Shown here piece by piece: positions 24,860 through 33,856 of a DNA stretch of 64,000 nt. The position numbers were made by a program, and so were the translations under genes. Within the stretch, counting starts at the first letter, position 1; each line of letters starts with the position of its first letter. Origin of the DNA: Clostridiales bacterium (lineage in GTDB: Bacteria; Bacillota; Clostridia; Oscillospirales; Acutalibacteraceae); contig JAHZDE010000008.1 in the NCBI GenBank assembly GCA_019422525.1, positions 1 through 64,000 of the forward strand, in the 5' to 3' direction. Below the pieces are notes generated by a model that searched no databases, was not told the origin of the DNA, and was given only the letters and a program-made list of their open reading frames with translations.

Positions 24860-25933
24860 ATGGTTATATTACCTGCGATTGACCTTCATGAAGGACAGTG
24901 TGTCCGCCTGTATCAGGGAGATTATGCCACTGCTGAAAAAGTGGCGGAAAACCCCCTGAAAACCGTAAACGCTTTTGAGGAAGCCGGGGCTCGCTGGCTG
25001 CATGTGGTGGATTTGGACGGCGCTAAAGCCGCAAAACCGCAAAACGACAGCACCATTCTTGATATTGTCAAGAATACCAGTATGCATGTGGAAGTAGGCG
25101 GCGGTATCCGGGATATGAATACCGTGGAGTACTACCTGCAAAACGGTGTGTCGAGAATCATTCTGGGCTCGGCGGCCCTGAGAAGCCCCGAATTTGTCAA
25201 GGAAGCGGTTCAGAAATACGGCAAAAAAATTGCCGTGGGCATCGACGCCCGGGACGGCAAAGTGGCCGCAGAGGGCTGGATGGAAACCTCTGATGTGGAC
25301 TATCTGGATATGGCAAAGCGCATGGAGGAAATCGGCGTTCGCTATCTGATTGTCACGGATATTTCCCGGGATGGTATGCTCAATGGCCCGAACCTTGTCA
25401 TGCTGGATAAAATCAACAATGCCGTTTCCTGCAATATTATCGCCAGTGGCGGTGTGAGCAACCTGAAGGATATTATCGATTTGCATGAATTGAACCTGTA
25501 TGGCGCTATTTGCGGAAAATCTCTGTATGCTGGCGCTTTGGACTTAAAAGCCGCTATTTTGGCAGCTCATCGGATTTCCGGTAAACATATGCATTCCGAA
25601 GAGGCCATGGACGATTTTGTCGAGCAGTATTTCCAGAAGGGGGATTTGATTCCCGCCATTGTGCAGGAGGCTGCCACCGGCGAAATTCTCATGCTGGCCT
25701 ATATGAATCGGGAATCCCTGAAACGAACCTTCTCTACCGGGTACACCTGGTTTTTCAGCCGCAGCCGTCAAACCCTTTGGAACAAAGGAGCGACTTCCGG
25801 CCATGTGCAGAAGGTAGTTTCCATTTCTGCCGACTGTGACGATGACGCCCTGCTGGTCAAGGTCATCCAGACGGGAAATGCCTGTCACACCGGCTCTCAC
25901 AGCTGCTTCTTTAAGAATATCTGGAATGGATAA
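24860..25933 (+). CDS. hisA-hisI: fused HisA-HisI: ProFAR isomerase / phosphoribosyl-AMP cyclohydrolase
   Basis: This single 357-residue frame carries two His-pathway enzymes. Residues 1-240 are a HisA TIM barrel: Asp8 in PAIDLHEGQ, Asp129 in GIDARDGKVA, VEVGGGIR and IASGGVS. Residues 250-357 are a HisI cyclohydrolase: MLAYMNRESL, WFFSRSRQTLWNKG, and metal-site residues in SADCDDDA and GNACHTGSHSC. The junction (about 240-252) is continuous with no stop or start signal, so it looks like a true fusion. HisI acts just before HisA, so joining them is logical. HisI is usually free or fused to HisE; here HisE is separate and directly downstream. AAAGGA precedes the ATG. Confidence 0.93.
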   Translation: MVILPAIDLHEGQCVRLYQGDYATAEKVAENPLKTVNAFEEAGARWLHVVDLDGAKAAKPQNDSTILDIVKNTSMHVEVGGGIRDMNTVEYYLQNGVSRIILGSAALRSPEFVKEAVQKYGKKIAVGIDARDGKVAAEGWMETSDVDYLDMAKRMEEIGVRYLIVTDISRDGMLNGPNLVMLDKINNAVSCNIIASGGVSNLKDIIDLHELNLYGAICGKSLYAGALDLKAAILAAHRISGKHMHSEEAMDDFVEQYFQKGDLIPAIVQEAATGEILMLAYMNRESLKRTFSTGYTWFFSRSRQTLWNKGATSGHVQKVVSISADCDDDALLVKVIQTGNACHTGSHSCFFKNIWNG

Positions 25934-25945
25934 GGAGAATATCAT

Positions 25946-26272
25946 ATGAACGAGACATTGCAGGCGCTGTATCAAACCGTTGTCAGCCGCAGAGAAGAAA
26001 AGAAGGAAGGCTCCTATACTTGCTATCTTTTTGAAAAAGGGCTGGATAAAATCCTGAAAAAGTGTGGGGAAGAGTGCAGCGAAGTGATTATTGCCGCTAA
26101 AAACGGGGATAACAAGGAAACGGTACTGGAAATTTCCGATTTGCTGTATCATCTGATGGTGCTGATGGTTAACGAGGGTATCGCGCTGGAGGATGTAGAG
26201 GCAGAACTTGCCAAACGCAGCCAAAAAACGGGGAATCTGAAAACCTTCCATCAGGTGGACAAAAATTCCTAA
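25946..26272 (+). CDS. hisE: phosphoribosyl-ATP diphosphatase
   Basis: HisE hydrolyses phosphoribosyl-ATP to phosphoribosyl-AMP, the step before HisI. The 108 residues form a MazG-like all-alpha protein with the metal-binding helix pattern KCGEECSEVIIAAKNGD and EISDLLYHLMVL. AAGGAG is 6 nt before the ATG, and the gap from the fused gene is 12 nt. It closes the operon. hisH and hisF are not found in or near this operon. Confidence 0.95.
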   Translation: MNETLQALYQTVVSRREEKKEGSYTCYLFEKGLDKILKKCGEECSEVIIAAKNGDNKETVLEISDLLYHLMVLMVNEGIALEDVEAELAKRSQKTGNLKTFHQVDKNS

Positions 26273-26288
26273 ATTCTTTTATTAAAAC

Positions 26289-26328
26289 AAAACCGGAGCT
26301 TTCCCAAAAAGGGGAGCTCCGGTTTTTT
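26289..26328. terminator. bidirectional terminator, his operon / MFS gene
   Basis: AAACCGGAGCTTTCCC pairs with GGGGAGCTCCGGTTT, with A-rich and T-rich flanks on both sides, between convergent genes. Confidence 0.9.
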
Positions 26329-26349
26329 ATGGTTGAATCAACAGCTGTC

Positions 26350-27657
26350 TTAGTCTTCCTCTCGGGCGGCCAGTTGTGCGGCGTCCATTTTTTTGCGCCC
26401 AAAGGCCAAAATGAAAAACCCAACACCGAACAATACCACCAAGCTCAATACACCAATGGAGTCGTGGCCTGTCAGACTGGAGAATACCGCCACAAACAGC
26501 GGCCCCATAACGGCGGCAAACTTGCCGAAAATATCATAAAACCCGAAATATTCCGTAGCACGCTTCGGCGGTACCAGCTTGCCAAAATAAGAGCGGGAAA
26601 TGGCCTGGATGCCACCCTGTACGGTTCCTACCATAAAGGCCATAATCCAGAAAAGAATTTGGGAAAGTGCAATGGCTTCCTCGCTTCCTTCATTGGCTTC
26701 AATATTCCAGCCCATATAAAAGCCTACCAGACATACCACAAAGTAGACGGCAATGGCAATGCGGATCATCCTTAAAGACCCCATACGCTCCGAAAGGCGG
26801 CCAAAGAGAATGGAGCAAGGAACCGCTACAATTTGCGTTACCAGTAATGCCAAAATCATGCCGGTGGTGTCCAGCCCCAGCTTGGTGCCATAGGAAGAAG
26901 ACAAATTGATAACCGTATTCACTCCGTCAATGTAGCAGAAATAAGCCAGCATAAACAGAAAGATGCCTCTGCTTTTGACAATGCTGCGGAAGGTTTGGGC
27001 GATGTTGGAGAGGGCATTTTTGGCAAGACGGGACGGCGGGATTTCTACATAGTGTTCCTGCTTTACGTTACGGAGCATGGGGATACTGAATATAGCCCAC
27101 CAAAGGGAGGTGAGAACAATTACAATTTTGACGGCTGTGGGGTTGTCCATACCCATAACCAGCAAAATGCCAATAGAAACCAGGAAGGGGATGGTACTGC
27201 CGCCAATATAGCCCATGGCATAGCCCCATGCGGAAACCTTATCCATTCTTTCCCGCGTGGTCACGTCGGTCAAAAAAGAGTCGTACATAAGGCAGGAGCC
27301 CAAAAAACCGATATAGGAAAGCACATAGCCCACCAGCAGCATTTGCCAGGAGTTAAACAAGGCTGTGGAGAAAGTGACAACAATGCCCAAAGCGGCAAAA
27401 ATGGTAAAAAGCTTTTTCTTCATGCCCTTATAATCACCGATAGCGCCCAAAAAAGGAGCCAGAATAGCAATGGTAAAGGTGGCAATCGAGGTGCCATAGG
27501 ACCAAGGGACCACATTGTCCACGCCGGCGCTTTTACAGACACTGCCAAAATAAATGGGGAAAATAGCGGCCATCATATTGGTGGCAAACACCGAATTGGC
27601 CCAGTCGTAGAGAATCCAGCTTTTTTCTGTTTTGGTAAATCGTATCCTTTGTTTCAT
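26350..27657 (-). CDS. MFS transporter, UMF1/Atg22-like family
   Basis: This is a 435-residue membrane protein with about twelve hydrophobic helices. The opening SWILYDWANSVFATNMMAA is typical of the UMF1 (Atg22-like) branch of the major facilitator superfamily, as is the GYIGFLGSCLMYDSFL segment. Members are thought to export amino acids or other small solutes; the substrate is unknown. The start at 27657 is chosen because AAGGAACG lies upstream and the extra 15 codons look non-coding. It is monocistronic and convergent with the his operon. Confidence 0.85.
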   Translation of the reverse strand: MKQRIRFTKTEKSWILYDWANSVFATNMMAAIFPIYFGSVCKSAGVDNVVPWSYGTSIATFTIAILAPFLGAIGDYKGMKKKLFTIFAALGIVVTFSTALFNSWQMLLVGYVLSYIGFLGSCLMYDSFLTDVTTRERMDKVSAWGYAMGYIGGSTIPFLVSIGILLVMGMDNPTAVKIVIVLTSLWWAIFSIPMLRNVKQEHYVEIPPSRLAKNALSNIAQTFRSIVKSRGIFLFMLAYFCYIDGVNTVINLSSSYGTKLGLDTTGMILALLVTQIVAVPCSILFGRLSERMGSLRMIRIAIAVYFVVCLVGFYMGWNIEANEGSEEAIALSQILFWIMAFMVGTVQGGIQAISRSYFGKLVPPKRATEYFGFYDIFGKFAAVMGPLFVAVFSSLTGHDSIGVLSLVVLFGVGFFILAFGRKKMDAAQLAAREED

Positions 27658-27831
27658 CGGGCATCGTTCCTTCCAGTAGAATATATACTCATGATAACAC
27701 AAAACGGAGAAAAGGAACAGGGAGCTATCGGAAAAAATATTATTTTTCGAAACAATTTTGTCAGAATTTTGTAAAAAATAGGTAAAACCTTGCCGTTTAT
27801 ATATACAGGTTCAGGAACTGGCTATGGAAGT

Positions 27832-29118
27832 TTACAAAGTCCCCATGCAAAAGTCTCCGGCACAGCTTTCCAGATGAACGGGAAGAATTTTTCCCGAAAG
27901 ATTTTCCCGGCTGGCCATGTGTACCGGCGTATAATTGGCGGTATAGCCTTCCCACACATTTTTGGCGGCTTCCTGTTCAAACAATACCGGCTCGGTTCTT
28001 CCCAGCTGCTGCTGCAAAAAGGCCCGGCGGGTTTCCTCGGTGGCGGCAATCAGGGCACGGCTGCGCTCTTCCTTCACGGCATTGGTCACCTGTCCCGGCA
28101 TGTTATAGGCAACGGTTCCCGGACGGCGGGAGTAGGCAAACACATGCACTTTCGCAAAGGCGATTTCTTTGGCAAACGCCAGGGATTTTGCAAATTCTTC
28201 TTCGGTTTCCCCGGCAAATCCCACCATCATATCGGTGGTAATGGCGGCGTTGGGGAACACCGAGCGCAAGGTATTGACAATCCGGCGATATTCGGCGGTA
28301 TCATAGTGGCGGTTCATACGGCGAAGGGTTTCGTCACAGCCGCTCTGCAAAGACAGGTGAAACTGCGGGCAGAGCTTTTCCTGTTTGGCAAGACGGGCAA
28401 TCACATCATCCTGTAGCTGTTCCGGCTCCAGCGAACCCAGCCGCACCCGTGCGATTTCCGGAACAGCACAGGCGGCTTCCACTGCATCGCACAAATGCAG
28501 CCCAATTTCCTGCCCATAGGCGGACAGGTTAATGCCAGTGAGCACCACTTCCCGGTAGCCGTTTTCGCCCAGCCGGGCCAGTTCCTGCTTCAGCTCGTCC
28601 AAGGGCTTGGAGCGGATACGGCCGCGGGCATAGGGGATAATACAGTAGGAGCAGAACCGGTTGCAGCCGTCCTGAATTTTGACAAAGGCCCGGGTGCGCT
28701 CATAAAAGCTCTCCACCTTCATGGATTCAAAGGTTTCGCCGGTTTCGTGGGGGACAATATCAATGACCCGCTGGCGGGAAGAAAGATACTGAAGAATATC
28801 CGGCACCAGAGAAGCCCGGTTAGAGTTACCCAGTACCACGTCGGCATCTTCCAGAGCCTGCGCCGCCTCTGGGAAGGCTTGGGGCATACAGCCGGTGAGG
28901 ACAATCACAGCGTTGGGGTTCTGTTTTCTGGCCCGGTGAATGGTCTGCCGGACCTTATGGTCGCTGGCAGCAGTCACGGTGCAGGAGTTAATCAGTACCA
29001 CATCGGCTTCCTCCCCGGCAGGGCACGGGGTAAAGCCGGCGGCGGAGAGCTTTCCCAGCATGGCCTGAGTCTCATACTGGTTTACCTTACAACCAAGAGT
29101 AATAGCAGAAACTTTCAT
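27832..29118 (-). CDS. mtaB: tRNA t6A37 methylthiotransferase MtaB
   Basis: MtaB is a radical-SAM enzyme that converts t6A37 of tRNA to ms2t6A37. The 428 residues carry the UPF0004 domain with auxiliary-cluster cysteines C10, C46 and C77. The radical-SAM motif CNRFCSYC (C152, C156, C159) follows, and then a TRAM-like tail. ITLGCKVNQYETQAM at the start and IIPYARGRIRSK after the SAM motif fit MtaB better than MiaB or RimO. AAAGGATG precedes the ATG at 29118; 45 upstream in-frame codons look non-coding. Confidence 0.93.
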   Translation of the reverse strand: MKVSAITLGCKVNQYETQAMLGKLSAAGFTPCPAGEEADVVLINSCTVTAASDHKVRQTIHRARKQNPNAVIVLTGCMPQAFPEAAQALEDADVVLGNSNRASLVPDILQYLSSRQRVIDIVPHETGETFESMKVESFYERTRAFVKIQDGCNRFCSYCIIPYARGRIRSKPLDELKQELARLGENGYREVVLTGINLSAYGQEIGLHLCDAVEAACAVPEIARVRLGSLEPEQLQDDVIARLAKQEKLCPQFHLSLQSGCDETLRRMNRHYDTAEYRRIVNTLRSVFPNAAITTDMMVGFAGETEEEFAKSLAFAKEIAFAKVHVFAYSRRPGTVAYNMPGQVTNAVKEERSRALIAATEETRRAFLQQQLGRTEPVLFEQEAAKNVWEGYTANYTPVHMASRENLSGKILPVHLESCAGDFCMGTL

Positions 29119-29261
29119 GGAAAGAACATCCTTTCTAAAGGGAAAATGTGTAATGGATGGCAAAAGAGGAAAGGGAAATCCGTTGCCAAAACAGGCGATT
29201 TTTAGATAATTTGAAAAATATTGCCGAGAAATGTCCCAGGAGAATCTGGTCATATTTCATA

Positions 29262-29290
29262 TTGACCAATGAGAAGGGGTGCGGTATCAT
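29262..29290 (+). promoter_or_regulatory. sigma-A promoter of the HPr-like gene
   Basis: TTGACC (29262-29267) and TATCAT (29285-29290) are 17 bp apart, 65 nt before the start codon. Confidence 0.75.
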
Positions 29291-29354
29291 AAAGGAAGTC
29301 CATTTGTGTTTTTGGTCAGAAAAGGACTCAACTATCCAATGAACAGGAGGAATC

Positions 29355-29606
29355 ATGACTATGCAAACACTTCGGATTGTTCTTACCACCATTGATGACG
29401 TAAAGCGTTTTGTAACGCTCACAAACAAGTATAGCTTCTCTATCGATCTTTCCAACGGGAAATATAAGATTGATGCTAAGTCCATCATGGGCGTATTCAG
29501 CCTGGGAACCTCCCAGCCGGTGACTATGGAAATCGACAGCAACGCTTCTCAGAGCAGAGAGGTGGAAGAATTCATCGAAGCTGTACAGGAATTTGTTGTA
29601 AAATAA
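29355..29606 (+). CDS. HPr-fold protein lacking the catalytic histidine
   Basis: This 83-residue protein aligns with PTS HPr around DAKSIMGVFSLG, where Ser43 corresponds to the regulatory Ser46 phosphorylated by HPr kinase. The active-site region that should read HARPA is IDDVKRFV, so the phosphate-carrying His15 is absent. It cannot act as a PTS phosphocarrier and is reminiscent of the B. subtilis regulator Crh, which also keeps Ser46 but not His15. A role as a CcpA co-regulator is inference. AGGAGG precedes the ATG closely; the second Met at 29361 is an alternative start. It has its own promoter and terminator. Confidence 0.85.
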   Translation: MTMQTLRIVLTTIDDVKRFVTLTNKYSFSIDLSNGKYKIDAKSIMGVFSLGTSQPVTMEIDSNASQSREVEEFIEAVQEFVVK

Positions 29607-29629
29607 AAGACGCTGTACCAGCAAGACAG

Positions 29630-29664
29630 GCGGCCTGCTTCCCTATGGGAGCGGGCCGCTTTTT
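29630..29664 (+). terminator. terminator of the HPr-like gene
   Basis: GCGGCC..GCT.CCC pairs with GGG.GC.GGCCGC around TAT, followed by five T. Confidence 0.85.
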
Positions 29665-29725
29665 GTTTGGAAACTCCCCTTCTTTTAGAAAAACAGAGGG
29701 ATCGATTCCCCAAAACATGGTGGGA

Positions 29726-31642
29726 TTAGCTTTGCTCTGCTTCCAGAGCCTCGATTTTTTCCGACAGCTCCTCCCATTCCAGCAACAGAGCTTCGTTGCG
29801 GCTGTTCAGCTTGTCCAGCTCGGCGGAAATCTCCATGGTCTTTTCAAAATCACTGGCAGTTTCCGGCTCCTCCAGCTGCCGGGAAAGGTCGGTGATTTTT
29901 CCGTCATTTTCCTCTGTCTCTTTTTCAACCCGTGCAAGGGCTGCTTTGGCTTTCCGAAGCTCCGAGGCCCGCTCTTTCCGCAGCTTGTAGTCATTGGCCT
30001 TCGGTGACTGGGGCTGTGCTTTTTCAGCTTCCGCTGCCTTTTCTTTTCTGTGGGCCAAATAATCGTCATAGTTACCAATGGTCTCGGTAACGCCGCCGTC
30101 TTCCAGAGAATAAATCCGGTCGGCCAGCTTGTTAATCAAGTAACGGTCATGGGAAACCACAAACAGAGTGCCGTCATAGTGCATCAGCGCGTCTTCCAGG
30201 GCTTCACAGGACTGGATGTCCAGATGGTTGGTAGGTTCGTCCAGCAGAAGGAAGTTGGCTTTGGAAAGCATCAGCCGCAAAAGCAGCAGTCTTGCCCGCT
30301 CGCCGCCGCTGAGAGAGGAAACCATTTTGTATACGTCCTCGCCCCGGAACAGGAAGATGGCCAGCGCATTTCGGATTTCCGTCTCGGTCATTCGGGGATG
30401 GCGGTCCCAGATTTCGTCCAAAACCGTTTTCGAGTCGTCCAGGCCGCTTTGCAGCTGGTCATAATAACCCACATCAATGCCTGCGCCAAACCGCACACTG
30501 CCTTCGTCCGCCTGATATTGCCCCATGAGGATTTTGAGCAAAGAGGTTTTGCCGCAGCCATTTGGGCCGATAAGGAAAATTCTTTCCTGCCGGTGGACTT
30601 CCATGTCCACATGAGAAAACAGGGATTTCCCGTCGAAGGAAAGGGCCAGGTTTTCCACATACATCACGTCGTTGCCGCCCCGCTGGCTGGCGCCAAAACC
30701 AAAATGAATGGAAGGCAGGGCAGAATCGGGCTTCACCAGCGTTTGCTCCAGCCGAGCGATGACCTTCAGCTTGCTTTCGGCGGTACGGATATTCTTTTCC
30801 CGGTTCCACTGGCGCTGCTGGGCCACAATACCTTCCAGCCGCTTGATTTCCCGCATGGTGTTTTCATACTTGCGCTGGATGGACAGGGCATTTTCTTCCT
30901 TTTGCTCCAAATGGCGGGTATAATTTCCTTTATAAAGGGTCAGGCGCTGGTGCTCCATTTCAAAGGTGCGCTCGGTCACATTGTCCAAAAAGAAACGATC
31001 ATGGGAAATCACCAGATAAGCTCCCGGAAAGCCCTTGAGGAAATCTTCCAGCCATTCCACCGACTGGATGTCCAGATGGTTGGTGGGCTCGTCCAGCAGC
31101 AACAGGTTTGCGCCGCTGAGCAGCATTTTGGCAAGCTGTAATTTGGCTTTCTGTCCGCCGCTGAGAATCCCGATGGGCATTCCCATTTGTTCGTCGGAAA
31201 ATCCCAGCCCCATCAGGGTGCTGCGGGCTCTTGCCCGGCAGGTAAGCCCGCCCAAAGCGGCATACCGGTCGTTCAGTTCCATCTGGCGTTCAATCAACCG
31301 GTCGTCAGGATGTACCAGAAGGCGCTGTCCGATTTCGTCCAGCTCCTTCTCCATTTCGGTCAGGTGGGAGAATACCGTCATCACTTCGTTATAAGCGCTG
31401 CGCTCCAAATCTTTGCACACGTGCTGTTCCATATATCCGATGCGACATTCTTTTGACTGATAAATCTCACCGCTGTCGGCGGATAATTCACCGGTAAGGA
31501 TTTTAAATAAAGTAGTCTTGCCGGAACCGTTGGCTCCCACCAGCCCGATATGGTCCCGGTCCTGTATTTCAAACGAAGCCCCTGTAAAAATCAAATCGGT
31601 ACCAAAGGATTTTTGCAGTTGGCTGATACTGAGCAATGCCAT
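29726..31642 (-). CDS. ABC-F family ATP-binding protein
   Basis: This 638-residue soluble protein has two ABC domains and no membrane segment. It shows Walker A GANGSGKTT and GPNGCGKTS, signatures LSGGQ and LSGGE, the Walker B repeat LLLDEPTNHLDIQS, and a linker rich in charged helices (P-site tRNA interaction motif region). A C-terminal coiled coil covers about 540-638. ABC-F proteins act on the ribosome, either in translation quality control or in antibiotic protection. The coiled-coil tail resembles Uup/YdiF-type housekeeping members; resistance cannot be inferred. GAAGGAGAAG precedes the ATG at 31642. Confidence 0.92.
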   Translation of the reverse strand: MALLSISQLQKSFGTDLIFTGASFEIQDRDHIGLVGANGSGKTTLFKILTGELSADSGEIYQSKECRIGYMEQHVCKDLERSAYNEVMTVFSHLTEMEKELDEIGQRLLVHPDDRLIERQMELNDRYAALGGLTCRARARSTLMGLGFSDEQMGMPIGILSGGQKAKLQLAKMLLSGANLLLLDEPTNHLDIQSVEWLEDFLKGFPGAYLVISHDRFFLDNVTERTFEMEHQRLTLYKGNYTRHLEQKEENALSIQRKYENTMREIKRLEGIVAQQRQWNREKNIRTAESKLKVIARLEQTLVKPDSALPSIHFGFGASQRGGNDVMYVENLALSFDGKSLFSHVDMEVHRQERIFLIGPNGCGKTSLLKILMGQYQADEGSVRFGAGIDVGYYDQLQSGLDDSKTVLDEIWDRHPRMTETEIRNALAIFLFRGEDVYKMVSSLSGGERARLLLLRLMLSKANFLLLDEPTNHLDIQSCEALEDALMHYDGTLFVVSHDRYLINKLADRIYSLEDGGVTETIGNYDDYLAHRKEKAAEAEKAQPQSPKANDYKLRKERASELRKAKAALARVEKETEENDGKITDLSRQLEEPETASDFEKTMEISAELDKLNSRNEALLLEWEELSEKIEALEAEQS

Positions 31643-31683
31643 GGAATTTCTTCTCCTTCTCCATAATCTTTGCACATTCTTTT

Positions 31684-31712
31684 ATTATACAAAATCCTCC
31701 TGATGGAATCAA
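31684..31712 (-). promoter_or_regulatory. sigma-A promoter of the ABC-F gene
   Basis: On the minus strand TTGATT (31712-31707) and TATAAT (31689-31684) are 17 bp apart, about 40 nt before the start codon. Confidence 0.75.
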
Positions 31713-31741
31713 GACGGGAAGGAGAAGAAACCGGTTGATAC

Positions 31742-32179
31742 TCATGCCCGAAGGTATTGTTTAAGATGGTTCAGATGGAGCTGTTCGCCGTGGAGGAAGT
31801 CCTCGGCCAGTTTTCGGGCGGCGGGATCGGCGTTTTGGGCGCTGTTGAGCTGTCGAGTCATTTCCACGATGCCCATGTTGGTGCCGTTAATCATCATTTC
31901 GGCCATGTGGCTGGTAGAAGCGTCGGCAAGGGTGTTGAGCTGGATGGCGCCCCACATGACGGCTTTTTGCAGGGTAGGATTTTTTTCAGGCAGGGCGTCG
32001 GATTTTTGCAGCTGTTTTTCGCAGCGGGCAATCAGCTCCTGATAGCAGACGCCCTGATGCTCGATGTCCTTTTTCAGCTGGGGCTTTTTAATTTTGGGCA
32101 GGACGGTTTCAATGGCTTCCAGCCCGGAAGAAGCGGCTTTATGGACTTCTTTAATCAGGGTTTCGGATTCGCTATTCAT
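31742..32179 (-). CDS. small all-alpha protein of unknown function
   Basis: The 145 residues are predicted to be mainly helical, with SETLIKEVHKAASSGLEAI at the start and repeated amphipathic helices. I do not recognise a catalytic motif. The layout, with conserved Glu and His spaced along helices (HQGVCYQELIARCE, DFLHGEQLHLNHL), recalls ferritin-like four-helix bundles but is not proof of metal binding. GGGAGGT is well placed before the ATG at 32179; the 49 codons upstream look non-coding. Confidence 0.7.
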   Translation of the reverse strand: MNSESETLIKEVHKAASSGLEAIETVLPKIKKPQLKKDIEHQGVCYQELIARCEKQLQKSDALPEKNPTLQKAVMWGAIQLNTLADASTSHMAEMMINGTNMGIVEMTRQLNSAQNADPAARKLAEDFLHGEQLHLNHLKQYLRA

Positions 32180-32358
32180 AGAAGATACCTCCCATATTAT
32201 AAAAATGCGGCAAGGATAGTTTTCCAGCAGGCGGGGAAGATATACGCGAAAAAAACACTTTTGCTTCCCATCCGAATATGATATGATAAAAAGAAAACCT
32301 GCTCGCGACAGTAAATATGTATGCAAAACATTTCCACAATCGAAAGAAAGGACGCTGG

Positions 32359-33165
32359 TTGCTCATGCATTTGGGAATCTCCACTGCGTGCCTGTATCCC
32401 ATGGCCACAGAGGAATCACTTAGCCGGCTGCTTGGCCGGGGATTCCGGCTGTTTGAAATATTCATCAACACCGCCTCCGAGCTGGAGGAAGGATACTATC
32501 AAAAAGAACTTTGCTCCCGTCTGAAACAGGCCGGGGCGCTTGTGACTTCTATTCACCCGTTTACTTCGGCTTTTGAAAACATGCTGCTTTTTTCTGACTA
32601 TCCCCGCCGAACCGAGGACGGGCTGGCCTTTTACCGCCGGTATTTTGAGATGGCACAGCAGCTGGGAGCCCGGTATCTGGTACTGCACGGACAGCGGAAT
32701 TATCAAAAAAGCCGGATACCCGAAGAAGAATACTTTGCCCGATATGCCCGGCTTTTTCGGCTGGGAAAGGAAGAATATGGGGTTATCACAGCACAGGAAA
32801 ACGTGGCGGCGTTCCGCAGCGAAAAAGCGGCGTTTATTCGCAAAATGCGGGAAACCCTGGGAGAAGATTGTGCCTTTGTTCTGGATATTAAGCAGGCAGT
32901 GCGCGCTGGGGAAGACCCGGAAGAAATGCGTCTTGCCATGGGGAAAAACTTGGTGCATGTCCACCTGAACGACCACACGCCCGGGAAAGATTGCCTGCTG
33001 CCCGGAAAAGGAACCTTTTGCTTTGAAAGCTTTTTTAGAAAGCTGCGGGACTGTGGGTATCAGGGCGACGGCGTTATTGAAGTATATAGAGGGGATTTCG
33101 GTCCGGAAGAGCAGCTGAACGATGCGATGGATTACCTGCAAGCCGTTGGAAAAGGGCTGCTGTAA
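32359..33165 (+). CDS. sugar phosphate isomerase/epimerase-like TIM-barrel protein
   Basis: This roughly 268-residue protein belongs to the xylose-isomerase-like TIM-barrel superfamily. Strand-end residues for a divalent metal are visible: Glu in ITAQENVAAF, Asp in FVLDIKQAV, His in VHVHLNDHTPG, and Glu in GDGVIEVYRG. Substrate and reaction are unknown. Start: AAAGGA is 6 nt before TTG 32359 and 12 nt before ATG 32365; spacing favours the TTG, and the two differ by only two residues. It is divergent from the small helical gene. Confidence 0.85.
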   Translation: MLMHLGISTACLYPMATEESLSRLLGRGFRLFEIFINTASELEEGYYQKELCSRLKQAGALVTSIHPFTSAFENMLLFSDYPRRTEDGLAFYRRYFEMAQQLGARYLVLHGQRNYQKSRIPEEEYFARYARLFRLGKEEYGVITAQENVAAFRSEKAAFIRKMRETLGEDCAFVLDIKQAVRAGEDPEEMRLAMGKNLVHVHLNDHTPGKDCLLPGKGTFCFESFFRKLRDCGYQGDGVIEVYRGDFGPEEQLNDAMDYLQAVGKGLL

Positions 33166-33211
33166 AAGACAGATTTGTGCGGTGAAAAAAATCTTTTTTT
33201 GGCAGATTTGC

Positions 33212-33241
33212 TTGTCAAAATTATGGTAAATATGGTATAAT
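33212..33241 (+). promoter_or_regulatory. sigma-A promoter of nrdR
   Basis: TTGTCA (33212-33217) and TATAAT (33236-33241) are 18 bp apart, about 100 nt before the nrdR start. Confidence 0.65.
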
Positions 33242-33339
33242 AATATATCTTAAAAATGCCTGCTGTATCCCGCGCTGATGTAGGAAAAGCGGCAGGAAAC
33301 CCTTTCAGCCATTCACGCGGACAGGAGGCGCACAAAATC

Positions 33340-33831
33340 ATGAAATGTCCATATTGCAGCTATGATGAAAGTAAAGTTATCGATTCCCGCCCCACTGATG
33401 AGGGAGAGCGCATCCGCCGCCGCAGGGAATGTTTGCGTTGCGGAAAACGCTTTACCACCTATGAGATTATTGAAACCGTTCCCGTCATCGTTATTAAAAA
33501 GGATAAGTCCCGGGAACCTTTTGATCGGAATAAGCTGCTCAACGGCCTGCTTCGCGCCTGCGAAAAGCGTCCGGTTCCGCTGGCCGTGCTGGAGGGGCTG
33601 GTGGACGAGATTGAAACCATGCTGCAAAATTCCCTGGATCGAGAGGTCCCGTCCAGCCAGATTGGCGCGTATGCCATGGAGAAGCTGAGGGATATTGACG
33701 AGGTGGCCTATGTACGGTTTGCCTCGGTGTACCGGGAGTTTAAGGATATCAACTCCTTTATGGAGGAACTGAGCCGCATTAAGAGCGCAAAAGAAACAAA
33801 AGAAAAAAGTGCCGCGGCAGACGCACAGTAA
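33340..33831 (+). CDS. nrdR: transcriptional repressor NrdR
   Basis: NrdR senses ATP/dATP and represses ribonucleotide reductase genes. The 163 residues have an N-terminal zinc ribbon (CPYC near the start, CLRC later), the RRRRECLRCGKRFTTYE segment and an ATP-cone domain (IKKDKSREPFDRNKLLNGLL). AGGAGG precedes the ATG at 33340. No nrd operon is in the window, and I did not find an NrdR box upstream of this gene. Confidence 0.96.
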   Translation: MKCPYCSYDESKVIDSRPTDEGERIRRRRECLRCGKRFTTYEIIETVPVIVIKKDKSREPFDRNKLLNGLLRACEKRPVPLAVLEGLVDEIETMLQNSLDREVPSSQIGAYAMEKLRDIDEVAYVRFASVYREFKDINSFMEELSRIKSAKETKEKSAAADAQ

Positions 33832-33856
33832 AACACACTTCTACTACTATATCAGT

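Noticed and set aside
29726..31642. ABC-F protein as an antibiotic-resistance determinant
   Set aside because: Its domain layout and C-terminal coiled coil resemble housekeeping Uup/YdiF-type members; nothing links it to resistance.
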